Source: Isoetes taiwanensis
Taxonomy: Eukaryota; Streptophyta; Lycopodiopsida; Isoetales; Isoetaceae
Reading direction: 5' to 3'
Length of the DNA stretch: 64,000 nt
Assembly (NCBI GenBank): GCA_021234155.1
Contig: JAJEKV010000040.1
Coordinates: 4,241,229 to 4,305,228, forward strand
Shown here piece by piece: positions 46,501 through 57,638 of the stretch. Below the pieces are notes generated by a model that was given only the letters and a program-made list of their open reading frames with translations, did not search any database and was not told the origin of the DNA. The position numbers and the translations under genes are program-made. Numbering within the stretch: position 1 is the stretch's first letter; every line of letters begins with the position of its first letter.

Positions 46501-49500
46501 TCATAATTATGTTACACGTGTATAAGCCAAGGTTAAGGTGAAGACAAAGGTTGATCAAGGTCAAGATCAACTGCATATAGGGAGATAGCCATAAATTATC
46601 ATGTTCCAACAAAAAACAATAGCTCAAAGTTGCAACTTACAACCCATGTCAATAGCAGCAAAATCTGTAACTAGGGAAAGAACATTAAGGACAAATCACC
46701 CAAATGACATAATGAACTCACAAAGTATTGTAACTTCTACCAAATGCATCATAAATAACTTTAAGGCTAAGCATTCCTATAGCAAAAGGGAGCTCAAAAG
46801 AATCCATGTCCCAAATGAAATAAACAAACAATAAAATACCTCATGCACACCTTCGAGGTTTCCTAATAATGTCAAAAATCCCAGCATGTAAAGTGTTCTT
46901 GTTCCAGACAGCCCAGGTAGGAATACGAAAAACCCACATAATGTGTCTAGACAAAATTGAATAAGGAAAAATTGGTACCTAACCAACTTTCATGATAAAT
47001 CCCCTTAAACAATGGTCTAGAATAACTTGTTAGCTAAGGAAATGGTATATAATTGCATATGGTTAAGCGGCATGTACTAACCCCAAGCCTCAAGCTCAGA
47101 TCGCCATTCAAACACTCAACTTGAAGAAATTTAGCAAACACAAATAGATAGGCTTGTCATTCAGCAGCAATATAGTAAAAGAAAAAATAGATCGAGAAAA
47201 CCAGGAGGGTACAATTCTAAACAATGCTTAGAGGAGATATTTTCTATACTAAACGCTGTTAGAAAAGCCATATGCAACACAAACTTGATCATATGATAAA
47301 AATGGAGAAAAAGACGAACAAGCTAGATGGAGAAGAATCAAGAAGGTCGCGGCCATACAAGATTGTCTAAAGCTCTTCAACACCTCCTAAAATGGAAGAG
47401 ATGTAGAAATGAGGAAACCCCGCAAGCAGATGCCAGATAACATGGGACTTAGCAGAAACAACCAAAATAGTGACCAAGCCCTATTGCAAGAGCATATCCT
47501 TCCTTCGAAGATATCAAAACAAGCTTAGAACAATATTTTGCAATCGTTAAACAAGATGAGCCTCAAAATAAAGATGTATGCTGGCAATGAAAAAATATAA
47601 TACAAATACAAACCCTGGAAATGGAAACACCCATCCTAACAACAAAATTTCTTTTACGAAATCGCAAAAACAATATTCTAAAAAAAAATGTCCTGACATG
47701 ATTAATAACAATTGTCGGCAAACCATGGGTTAAAAAAGATGAATGTCCAACAATAAATGAGGCCGCAAATTCCCAAAAAATATCAAGTGGCCATCAAGTC
47801 GAAAAAATGACTTGGGAATTATACATTCGCAGAATGCAATTCAAATCTACTAGACCCTGGTGAGAGCCACTCAAATTAGAATTATTAAGGAAAACAGTAG
47901 CATATGGCGGTCATTTAATTATCAAAACATGAAGCACTATTAGTAAATGATACAGGAATACATGAGTATTATACGAGGTGAGTGGACTAAGCACAACGAA
48001 TAGAGAAATGAAGTATGAAGAAGTGCGGGTGGAGCGAGCCAAATCCAACAACACTTCAGGTATTATAAATCTACTAAGACCTTGGTGTCACCCAATAGTG
48101 AATTACGAATAGCATATGAAGACCATTTATATTATGAAAATATGAATGTGCATTATTAGCAGAGGAGTAGGACACATTATTAATAGTTTCAACTGGGTTA
48201 AAACAATAAACAATTAAGTCCTAAGGCTCGTAAATAATTGCAAGAAGATTAACAAACTGGAAGGGATACAGGGTGACTGTATCCCTCTAAGGTAAAGCAA
48301 CAAATGAACAAATGGAGAAACGGATGAAGCCGGTCTAAAAAGAACAGGCCAGAGATTGAGGATGGCAGAATACGTCTAGTTTTGAGCTTCTGAGTAAGCT
48401 GCAGCATGAGAGCATCTATTGTTAGGCTTCTGAGCAAGCTGAAGCATGAGAGCTCTGGATCTCCTGATGCAAGAATCGCAGAGCAAAAGAGATTATTGAA
48501 AAGAGAGAAGAGGTCAGACAAAGGAAGCAAATTTGGAAGCTGAAAAAAAGGCTGGGCGATGACGCCGGCAGAAGGCAACAGATTAGGGACGACGAAATTG
48601 AGCTGAGAACGAGCTTCGAATCTGGAAGAACTGGCCTGGTTGGGTGGATCGAACAGAGCCAAGAAAATCGGTTCTTATAGAGATCCAACAGTAGATATTA
48701 CAAGGATTTCGTAGCAAAACTGCACAAGAATTGGAACTGCCAAGCAAATCTGAGAAGTCTGTTCTGTCGCATAAAATCCAGTGGACCGGGACTGTTGTAT
48801 CCTGAAGTTAACCGAATCTGGCAGAACAAGGTAGAGATGCAGGGCCATGGAATCGAGTTTTGGCGGCTGAACAGATCCGACTGCATCCCTGCTTTGTTAG
48901 ATAGAAAAAAACCAGAAGGAGATGAAAGAAAATTGTTAAAATAGAATGGAAAAAATAGTATCGTTACTAATAAGTAGCCGAAACTTCTTCTTTGGAACTC
49001 TCCCCAGCTTGCAGATGCACAGATCGATGCAACAGTCTTCCCTCCTGCAATAGCCCAGATAAACCCAGGCAATCTCTTCCCTGTGAGAAAATGACAACAG
49101 ATCCAGAAGAGCATGGTATCCAAATCCAATCGACCTCTCTATACAATCGCCAGCAACCGCATGGATGAGTGCAACTTCCCGGCCTGCAGGATATGGACAA
49201 ATGGTATGGCTGCAACTTCCCAGCCTGAAACTCGCATGCATCCACTAATTATGAGTAAACAGATAATGCAAAGAAGACCGTGCACAGGAATCTGGAGATC
49301 AAACACAACACAATAGAATTCCAGGAACTAGCATGCAGATCCCATCAAGAATAAGAATGCATGAAGCGAAAAACGCCAAATTAATCTGTCAAACGATCCC
49401 AGAAAGGACATGCACTAAAATCAATCCGATGCTCGTGTATAGAACTTGAGCAATACTCCCACTACTCGCCTTAGACGCATGCAAATTCATTTCTAGTCAG

Positions 49501-49632
49501 ATTCCTGAGGCATGAAGAAGAACCCGATGCAAAAAGGAGGAGCATCCTGGGAAAAAGCTAGAATGAGATGGGCTAATGGAATGGCCGAGGAAGAGATATG
49601 AGATGGGCTGATGGTCGAGAAAAATAAAAATG

Positions 49633-49712
49633 AAGCAATGGGCAAGGAAGAGATGCTGCTGTGAGAAGCGCCGATAACCAACCACCAGAATGAATAGTGC
49701 ATTTATAGCTGC
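49633..49712. repeat. Dispersed direct repeat, copy 2
   Basis: This is the second copy of the 80-bp repeat at 43508, with a GCATTTATAGCTGC box in place of the TATATA form. Flanking sequence is not clearly homologous, so full LTRs cannot be delimited. Confidence 0.75.
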
Positions 49713-50815
49713 TCGTTTTACCATATTGCAGCTCTGCTGGATTGTCCAGATTAAGCGTTCTAGAAGTCGGAGTTTGGACTTCAATTGTTTTTCCCCGGTC
49801 GCCGGCTTTTGGAAAGGGGCAGGCACATCATCCACACAATTAGATAATAATCTAATATGTTGATGCAAGAACCTAATGCCAACAAATAAAAGAGCTTCCA
49901 TATTATTTTGAGTACTCAGGTCTTTGAGAGCAATTATAAATGTGGTAAATCTTCCCAAGGAAATATAGAATCTAGTCACAATAAGAACACAATTTCTTTC
50001 CTTTTTTTTTTGTCCTAAGCAAAGCAAACGAAAGAAAGAAAACAAACTGAAATTGAAAACCTGAAGCAAATCAACTGTCTATATTCTGCACTCTGCATTT
50101 TTTGTACAACAAATAGTCTTCTTTAAGCATGAGAGATGGGAAGAAATAGTTAGAATAACGCAAGTATAATTGGACTTTGGAAAGTGCATAAAAAATGCCA
50201 AGATTTAAAGTAAATTTGAGAAGCACAAACTGGATAAATTCATATAATATAGCTGCTAGTTTCGGGTCAATGCGCATGCAGCGTCAGGAAGGGCATTGTC
50301 CGACAACAGCAGCTAATCGCTAAAAAGGGATCTATTAAATTACTAACTGTAAGAAATACGAATATTACGGATGGATAACAATCTTCATGTCAAACATTAG
50401 TACCAAGAACAGAGCTCCTTCATACCTTTAAGATGGAATTATCCCTACTCAATCAGATGATTTAGATCCTGCAAGACAGATAAAAGGCCAGTCATTTTAT
50501 CATTAACTATTGCAATGGATACAGCCTGCAGCAAGCTCAAATGCTTGAAATTCATTCATTATGCATGCTCAAGGCAAAATCACTTACTCAATTTAAGAAT
50601 AACATCATGCATGACAAAACTTGCTGCTTTTTTTCGACATGTACTATGAAAATGATACGTCCATCGGGCTGTTAGGTAATGCACACATCCAATCTCATCA
50701 ACAACAATGGATTTTAGAATGTCCAAAGTTCATCTTCTGTGCTAGAGAAGCTCGTCTTCCATGCTATCAATTAAATTACCATTGTGTTGTGGCAATAAAA
50801 ATCTAACATGTATCC
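49713..50815. other. Gene-free intergenic DNA
   Basis: AT-rich, with no recognised coding, RNA or mobile-element signal. Confidence 0.4.
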
Positions 50816-51430
50816 TTTTTTTTTTTTTTTGAAGGACGACAATCTATTATCAAGGAAAATCAAGATATACACACGGGACCTGTGACATGGGACTCAAAAC
50901 CAAGAGGACGAAATAGTCCACTAGGCAAAACCACCCATACACAGTATATAATCATACTCCTTGTGCCACCTTGAGGCGTTTAATGGCCTCATCACAATCA
51001 ACATGATGTGTGACATCGAAATGATCATCATCAGACATCAAATTATCATGCCACTGAATAGTACGAGGTAGGATAGGCTCATGAGATGACATAACAGGCT
51101 TCTTCCTCGCTGCCTTCTTCCAAATGACCTATTTCCAAGACTCTTTAGCGCACTGAAGATTAGGACAATCAGCCATAACAATCTCAGAAGATGAGAAGCA
51201 GAAGCAACAACGTGGGGAGTAGTAGGAACTATAGCTGCAGCTGATGGTGCTAAGGACGACACCATCGGAACTGTATGTAAAGCATCTGTATGTAAAGCAT
51301 CTTCCATAGTCGAGGAATGCAAAGCAACCGACAAAGGTTGATCATGAATAGATGAAGAAATAATAACGGGAGCTTGAACCTGAGAAGAATGTGAGGTGAC
51401 TATTATTAAGCAACTCAAAACATCCATGAG
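50816..51430 (-). mobile_element. Retrotransposon ORF1-like fragment with poly(A) tail
   Basis: A T-run at 50816-50831 (a poly(A) tail on the - strand) is followed on the - strand, reading back upstream, by a frame ending near 50955. That frame contains MADCPNLQCAKESWK, a TAG, then VIWKKAARKKPVMSSHEP and IQWHDNLMSDDDHFDVTH. Before it lies a Ser/Thr/Ala-rich, low-complexity stretch. This arrangement resembles the C-terminal part of a LINE ORF1-type protein. There is no RT, so it is a 5'-truncated or non-autonomous copy, and one stop interrupts it. Confidence 0.45.
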
Positions 51431-51814
51431 ACAAACCTATTGTACATGCCGAAATAACCTTAATCATGTGCTGGACCTCTACCACCAACAATGTCCTTTT
51501 ACAATAAAACCAAAGCCATATCTTCCATCAAAACAATTTCAGTGAAATAAATAATGGTTAATTCAATGTGCTTCAGAGATAAAACTACAAGCATGGACGA
51601 ATATAGCATGCACTTGCTATAGTTAGTAGTTGCTACACTTTTGGCCCATGAGCACCTGTAATAGATGTAAAGCTGGGCCTAATGTTCTCTCTTTAGAAGA
51701 GCTTCATGATCTTCTTATAATAAGAAGTTCCCATCTCAAATGCATGAAGCAACACACGCAGTTTTTAACAAAGAAAAATTGCAAAAAGACATTAGCAAAC
51801 CTCAACTTTCACCG

Positions 51815-52315
51815 AATTTTCTCCTGAGCAAGCCCATATTGGTACACCTTCTATTAGAGATTGTTCCAGGTATAGATTAGTTGAAGGAACAAAATATGCC
51901 TCCATTCTCATCCACAAAGTCGAGTGGTAATTCCACTCTTCCCGGATCAGTAGGAGCTGAATCAGTGACTGCAGATGAAAATACATAAGAAAATTCAAAG
52001 ACATATTCAGGAGTTAAAAAAAAGTTATAACGAAGGCCAATGATGCTGACATGATTCGAAACCCTAATCATACATGGTTGTATGCTTTCAAGACCGGTCT
52101 TTAATTCTTCCATTACACTGCCATGAGCAGGTTATCTGCTCATAAGACTCCAGCTTCAAACATAGCCTAAAACTCAGAACCCTATATACCAGAGGAGTTG
52201 TTACATACCCTAGGCAATTGAATCGCTCTGGCTGGGCAACATTCGTTGCTGCCACAGAGCTTGACAAATTAAAACGTCACTTTTGATGCTCAAGCTCTTC
52301 CTCTACTGTTTCAAC
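51815..52315 (-). pseudogene. Remnant exons of an unknown host gene
   Basis: The - strand shows coding-like segments with apparent splice sites. Exon-like 1 (about 52315-52212) reads LVETVEEELEHQK, a TGA, RFNLSSSVAATNVAQPERF, and ends at a GTATGT donor. After a 65-70-nt gap, exon-like 2 (about 52143-51820) contains MEELKTGLESIQPCMIRVSN, a hydrophobic/aromatic middle (NFFLTPEYVFEFSY), ELPLDFVDENGG and, after a 1-base frame change, LYLEQSLIEGVPIWACSGE before a possible GTTTGC donor. The TGA and at least two frameshifts argue for a pseudogene or gene fragment. I do not recognise the family. Confidence 0.4.
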
Positions 52316-52779
52316 CAAGCTAGAGCACAGGTTAAAGAATTAGAAATCTAAATGCATGCCACCTCAACAACTGTAGGAAGGGTCGCTAAAGGCTCGGCAT
52401 GGACATGATAATCCCAAAATCTAGAATTTGGATAATCCCGATTTTTAGATTTTTAGGATACCGTTAATATTTTCAGGCAGTTAAAACCTTTGAAACCTTA
52501 GGAAATCAATTTTAAAATAAAATCCAAAAACTTTTCCTTCAAGCCGAGAAAATAAATTTAAACAATAGATACATCAATAAAATAATAACCCTTAAAATAA
52601 TATAAGCTTCCTTATTTCTCTATTTATTTTTAGCTAAATCTTTTTCTCTATATTTATATGAACTCTCAATGGCTCAGCACACACAAAAAACCCCTTATTT
52701 TTGAATAAAGCTTTTTTCCCAACAAAAGACTTGTAAAACCGTTTGCCAGCCATAATGCTAAATAATTTAAACAATGTAT

Positions 52780-54690
52780 ATAAGACAAATATGTAGCACA
52801 ATAATATGGGGTTCCAGGGGGATTTGATATAGATGTAAACATGACAATTCCTGAAACCAAAGACTATATCCCTAAAATAACTAAATGAGTTGTTACTAAA
52901 AAAAACCATAAATTTAATATAAAAAATAATCACATTAGCTCACTGATTATGTTGGCTAAAGTAGTCTTATTAGAACTTTTAGTTATTTTGGTAGAGGTTT
53001 GAGCCCCTGTATTTCGTATTCTAAAACCTTAGGCGAAGCCGTATAGTGGCTCGATATTCCATCAAAATCATAGGCGCATGCGTATTTCATATTATAAAAT
53101 CATAGGCGCCCCCAATCATAAATAACCATAAGCAAAATAGAATAGAATAGTTTTTTTAACGTCCACGGAGACCAATAGGTCATGGGACCCATACAATGGG
53201 CTAGTACAATCATTACTACTAGGATTAAAAAACCCCTGCCTCGAAAGGTTTTCAAGGGAAAAACCTTTGCAGTAATGATGATACTAGACAAGCTTAGATA
53301 ATAACTACTGAGGGCTCAGTAATTGCAGACGTTTATCTAGAACCTCAAGTATGTATAATGCCAAGTCATGCACAGATGGTGCGCTGAGAAGTTGTGGAAG
53401 CGTGGAATGGAATGCTAAGGTCGAAAAATGATTCCGGACTATCTCAAAAGCAGGGCAACTCAGAAGAGTATGGCTTTCATCTTCAATAACCTGTAACTGG
53501 CAACAGGCACATAGTCTCGCTTCTCGCGGCAATTGCGGCCGCTCCCATCTACCTGTCTCAATCCGTAGCCTGTGGGACCCCGTGCGAATTGATGCAATAG
53601 CTACAAGCTTGTTCCTGGACAATGAGAAGTGCCCAGAGGCTCTAACGTACAGTCTAGACCGTAGAATAGATGGATCCGACGACTATGGTAGTCCAGGGTG
53701 CACCTGGTGTAGAATATATAGCACAATAACATGGGGTTCCAGGAAGATTTGATATGGATGTAAAAATGACGATTCCTGAAACCATAGACCATATCCTTAA
53801 AATAATTGAATGAATTGTTAATAAAAGAAAATATAGATTTAATATAAAAAATAGTCATGTTAGCTCATTGATTATATTGGTCAAAGTAGTATTAAGAACT
53901 TCTAGTTATTTTGGTAGAGGTTCGAGCCTTTGTATTTCATATTCTAAAACCTTAGATGAAGCTGTATAGAGGCTCCATATTTCATCAAACCTTAGGCGAA
54001 CGCATATTTCATATTATAAAATCATAGGCGCCCCCAATTACAAATGACCATAAGCGAAACGAGAGGTGCCCAGAGGCTCCAATATACGGTCTAAACCGTA
54101 GGATCGATGGATCCGATGACTGTGGTAGTCCAGGGGACGCCAATCATAAATGACCATAAGCAAAACGAGAGGTTCTCAGAGGCTCCAATATACAGCCTAG
54201 ACCGTAGGATCGACGGATCCGACAACTGTAGTAGTCTAGGGTGCACCTGGTTTAGAATATGTAGCACAATAACATGGGGTTCCAGGGGAATTTGATATAG
54301 ATGTAAAAATGATAATTCCTGAAACTATAGACTATATGCCTAAAATAACTGAATGATTTGATAATAATAAAAAAAAGGAACATAGATCACGTTAGCTTAT
54401 TGATTATATTGGTTAAAGTAGTCTTATTAGAACTTTCAGTTATTTTGATAGAGGTTCGAGGCCCGGTAATTCAAGGCCCGATAATTCATATTCTAAAACC
54501 TTAAGCGAAGCCGTATAGAAGCTCGATATTCCATCAAAATTTTAGACGAACACGTATTTTTATATTATAAAAATCATAGGTGCCCCAAATCATAAATGAC
54601 CATAAGCGAATCGAGAGGTGCTCAGAGGCTCCAACATATGGTCTAGGCTGTTAGAATATGTACCACAATAACAAATACTACTGGTTTCTT
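52780..54690. repeat. Tandem array of ~430-bp units, interrupted by a LINE
   Basis: Copies: A about 52785-53140, B about 53626-54060, C (only about 100 bp) 54061-54162, D 54163-54600, and a start of E 54601-54690. Diagnostic blocks in each full copy are AGCACAATAA(C/T)ATGGGGTTCC, then TTGGTAGAGGTT(C/T)GAGCC, then ATAAAATCATAGGCGCCCCC, with copy starts reading AGAGGCTCC..GTCTA..CCGTAG..GGATCCGA. The gap between A and B is exactly where a LINE fragment lies. The TTGGTAGAGGTTCGAGCC block looks like D-arm and T-arm pieces of a tRNA fused together. Confidence 0.85.
53149..53625 (-). mobile_element. 5'-truncated LINE insertion (zinc-binding tail + 3' UTR)
   Basis: The - strand frame 53622-53305 encodes the reverse-transcriptase zinc-binding domain: IASIRTGSHRLRIETGRW, CACCQLQVIEDESHTLLSCP and a C-terminal helix, ending in TGA. 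It is followed by a 3' UTR and a T-run at 53149-53156 (short poly(A)). The insertion splits a tandem repeat unit, so it postdates the array. Being 5'-truncated, as is usual for LINEs, it is immobile. Confidence 0.85.
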
Positions 54691-54983
54691 CATGAACAAA
54701 TAAAAATCATATGACTGGAAAGATTTGAATTAAATTAAATGGGTTTTTATCGTATGCAAAGACCAAGTATCTAACCCAAATAAAAAATGGCACAATAGAT
54801 GTATTACTGTCCAGGATTAAAAGACCCTCCATGCATCTAATTTTGAAGACCGTCTACGCGTTGCGTTCAATGATTTGTGCAGTACTATATGATTATAGAC
54901 TTGCATCAAGGAATCTATACTGCTATTATGATGGTAAATGGTGATTTATTGGGATATTTAAAGAAAACTTATTATTGGTTGGA
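54691..54983. other. Spacer between repeat array and LTR
   Basis: About 290 bp of AT-rich sequence with no recognised feature. Confidence 0.4.
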
Positions 54984-56183
54984 TGTTAATATTGTAAAAT
55001 GAAATATATTAGTAGTGGGATAGGCTAATCCGTTTTGTTTTCTAAACTAAAATCCTATGGACGAAAATGGCAAGTTAGGGTTTCTTCCTACCTAAATAGA
55101 CAAGGGGTTAGGGCTAGGGTTTCCAATTATCCCTTTAGGCATGTGGGATAATTGGGTATGGCCCACTTGCCTTTAATGGCTAGGTGGCATAAAGGTATCC
55201 ACATGGAAAAGTGTGCACCTTGATAAATGTGCACATTGGTAAATGTGCACATTAATAAATGCACATACCTTGCAAGTTGCCCCCTAGGGGCTACCCACCT
55301 GGCTACACGTCGGCGTACACGTCAGTCGGAGTGGCGTGTATGCGTGACGAGGCAGTACAGTATACGTCCTAGGACCGTATACTGCTGGAACGTCACATTC
55401 TCCCCACCTTGAAATGATGCTGTCCGCAGCATCATGGGTCTCCCCACCTTGGAATCCTCCTAACCTGCAATCAACCTGATGCATCCAATATACTACTATA
55501 ATACTTATACATTTATTAAGATTACCTTAAGGTAATATTTTTAGAACATTATTACGCCATCATCTTATGAAATAACTTATCAATTCGTAACATCATTAAA
55601 ACAAGTTACTCAATAATTTCACTTATCAGGACAATTTAATTTATCAAAATTTTAATATTTCATATATATAATTAACGTTCGAGGTACTCTTCATTCCTTG
55701 CAACACATTCCAACAAAATTTGTGTTGCAAGTCTTCGTAGCTCGACCTCCTTGCCCTCCGGAGCGCTCTATTGGCCTGCAGGTCGACACTACGTTAGTAC
55801 CATTTTAATTATTAATAAAAATTTTGGTTATATGGTGACCACCCCACCTATCTACATGAGTGCATGGCTAATCTCCCGGCGTAGGAAGAGGATGCTTCTT
55901 CCATCATGGCCGTGGAGACAGCGCCCTATAATGCCTATATGCCGCTCATGCCTACACCTTTAGTTGCCCAGCGTGGAGGATAGGGTCCTTCCCGTATATG
56001 GGGCGTGAAGGATAGGGTCCTCCCCGTAGGCATTGACTAGAGGTGCTTTTCCTATCAATGCATTCCTGAATGATCTCCTTTCTCTCGAGGTCGTCTACTT
56101 CCGTGGGACAGAAGTAGACTTTCTAATCTACCTTCCACTCCTCCAAGCGGAAACGCGGTCATGCCTACATTGACATTACACCA
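54984..56183 (-). mobile_element. Candidate 3' LTR of a chromovirus
   Basis: The edges are inferred: the + strand start is TGTTAATATTG and the end CATTACA, so on the - strand the LTR would read TGTAATG ... CAATATTAACA, about 1.2 kb. It lies just beyond the chromodomain stop, as expected for a 3' LTR. Inside are CATTCTCCCCACCTTGAAAT-type text, typical of plant chromovirus LTRs, and two strong hairpins (55358-55384 and 55414-55435). A further AAACCCTAGCCCTAA-type stretch on the - strand looks like a transcript leader. No second LTR is in the window to confirm the edges. Confidence 0.45.
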
Positions 56184-56211
56184 CGCCCTAGAGATCACCG
56201 TAGTGGTCTCA

Positions 56212-56690
56212 TCATCGGTAACAACGCATGCAACCCATACCTAGCATAGGTTGCATGCGCAGATTAATCTTAACTACACATAGAATTAATCTACACAAAT
56301 CGACATGCCTGAGCTGATTTCTTCGGAGATGACCTTGCCGTCCTATTGCTCCATAAACTGTGGGTACTGCTTTAATAGATCTTTCTACCCAGGTCGCGTC
56401 TTCCACCGGCAAGTGTTTCCACTTAACCAAATATTGGAGAAACTCTGATCTCCTTGTTTTCTTGAAGGCTTTATCAAGAATCAATTCTGGAACTATTTCC
56501 AGCTGCTCCTCCGTCATTTCCAACAACGTTGGAGTGTCCAAGACTTCGTCTGGGTTTGGAGTATGCTTCTTCAATAAACTCACGTGGAAGACTTTATGAA
56601 TCTTTAGGTGTGGGTCCAAGCGTGGAGTTGGGGGGCCAATTTTCGTGTCCTGGACATATAGTGCTTTATGGGTGCTTTACTTGAGTTCAA
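56212..56690 (-). pseudogene. Chromovirus (Ty3/gypsy) integrase tail with chromodomain
   Basis: The - strand encodes the end of a Ty3/gypsy chromovirus polyprotein: a YMSRTRKLAP segment, then PHLKIHKVFHVSLLKKHTP (the conserved IHPVFHVSLLK box), then a chromodomain (EFLQYLVKWKHLPVEDATW) that in this family targets insertion to heterochromatin. Between RTRKLAP and PTPRLDPHLK about 15-20 usual residues are missing, so a small deletion is likely. The rest of the element upstream is cut off near 56690, where the + strand transposase-like gene begins. The most economical reading is that the latter inserted into, or recombined with, this chromovirus. Confidence 0.8.
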
Positions 56691-57514
56691 TGAAAATTTT
56701 AATCCGTCAAGAAAGAAATTATGACGAGCCTTTTTGGTTCAGAGAGCGCGAAATCAAAATCTCCCAATTAGCAAGTTCGTTGGCCATGTCATCGATCCGA
56801 AACTGTGGGATGGTTCTCCCGCTTTCTGGCGGATTCTACCAGCTCCAAAACATTTTCAAAAATTTGGATGGAAAATTTCTTTGTTTTGGAAATTTCCAGA
56901 GCTCTTGGCCTGGAATTCAATGGAATTTGTTTCCCTCTATGCAGCTGAATTCACATCTCGGTTTGGAGGCCAAGATCCAGATGAGCTTGCTTCTGCTCTA
57001 GGAATTCACATCCAACATTCCATTCGAAAATTAGATGCAGAAGATGGCATTCCCAATGACAATGACATGCAGACTCAAATTTCCACTGATTTGAAGGCTT
57101 CTGAGGTAATATCATCTCCAGTTTTGAATGATAAAATTAATGGGACCTGTGCAACAAGCGTTGGTTTGCAGCAAAGGTTCGCAATTGTATATCTCCTAAC
57201 ACTGCATGTAGAAGAATATTAGCTGCCAAAAAGAAATTGCAGAGGAAGAAGAAAAGGGATTCTATAAAAGCTGGCCTTCAATCAGACAATAGCACGGAAG
57301 GATTGACCACTAGGAAGAAACAAAAGCTTTCGAAGGTTATTGTGGATTTCATCAATGAGGTATGCTTGAATTTGGATTCTGATGATAGAAAGAAAGTCAT
57401 ATCCAGGGCTCTTTGACAGTTACACGAATTTGATATCATTGGGAATAAGGCACTTAATGTATACAAGCATGTTGTTGAGAACGTGAAAGAGACTCTTCAA
57501 AGCCAAAAACGTGG

Positions 57515-57638
57515 CAGGACTATAGATGTTAATCAAGCGAGGTCATCTACTTTGATGATGGCAGTCAATTCATGCACAGGACTATAGATGTTAATCAAGC
57601 GAGGTCATCTACTTTGATGATGGCAGTCAATTCATGCA
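57515..57638 (+). repeat. 62-bp tandem duplication inside the transposase-like gene
   Basis: Copies start at 57515 and 57577 (CAGGACTATAGATGTTAATC ...) and are virtually identical. Since 62 is not a multiple of three, the reading frame of exon 1 changes between the copies. The near-identity means the duplication is recent (or an assembly artefact). Confidence 0.95.

Larger units (their letters stand above)
43110..49480. other. Gene-free, A-rich region with repeat debris
   Basis: About 6.4 kb with a persistent excess of A and G on the + strand. Many short frames appear on the - strand simply because of that bias (hydrophobic Phe/Leu/Tyr-rich translations), and none has a domain. Repeated short blocks such as CCAAATCTAGAT(A/G)CAAAA (near 45830 and 46073) suggest an old, internally duplicated retroelement. 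The region is bracketed by promoter-like direct repeats at 43508 and 49633. A two-copy, roughly 40-bp repeat (AGCATGAGAGC) lies at 48386-48455. Confidence 0.45.

Noticed and set aside
43361-46986. Numerous - strand frames rich in Phe, Leu, Tyr and Cys that look like membrane proteins
   Set aside because: They follow from the A/G excess on the + strand, overlap each other in different frames, lack domains, and have no splice or start context.
48249-49245. Long - strand frames around 48.2-49.2 kb
   Set aside because: Several start at TTG, overlap in multiple frames, and encode low-information hydrophobic text; the 40-bp repeat inside suggests repetitive DNA.
43110-50000. A nuclear insertion of organellar DNA as the origin of the A-rich region
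   Set aside because: No plastid or mitochondrial gene, rRNA or tRNA could be recognised in it.
55227-55484. Short overlapping frames on both strands at 55.2-55.5 kb
   Set aside because: They coincide with palindromic LTR sequence, which keeps both strands open; no protein-like content.
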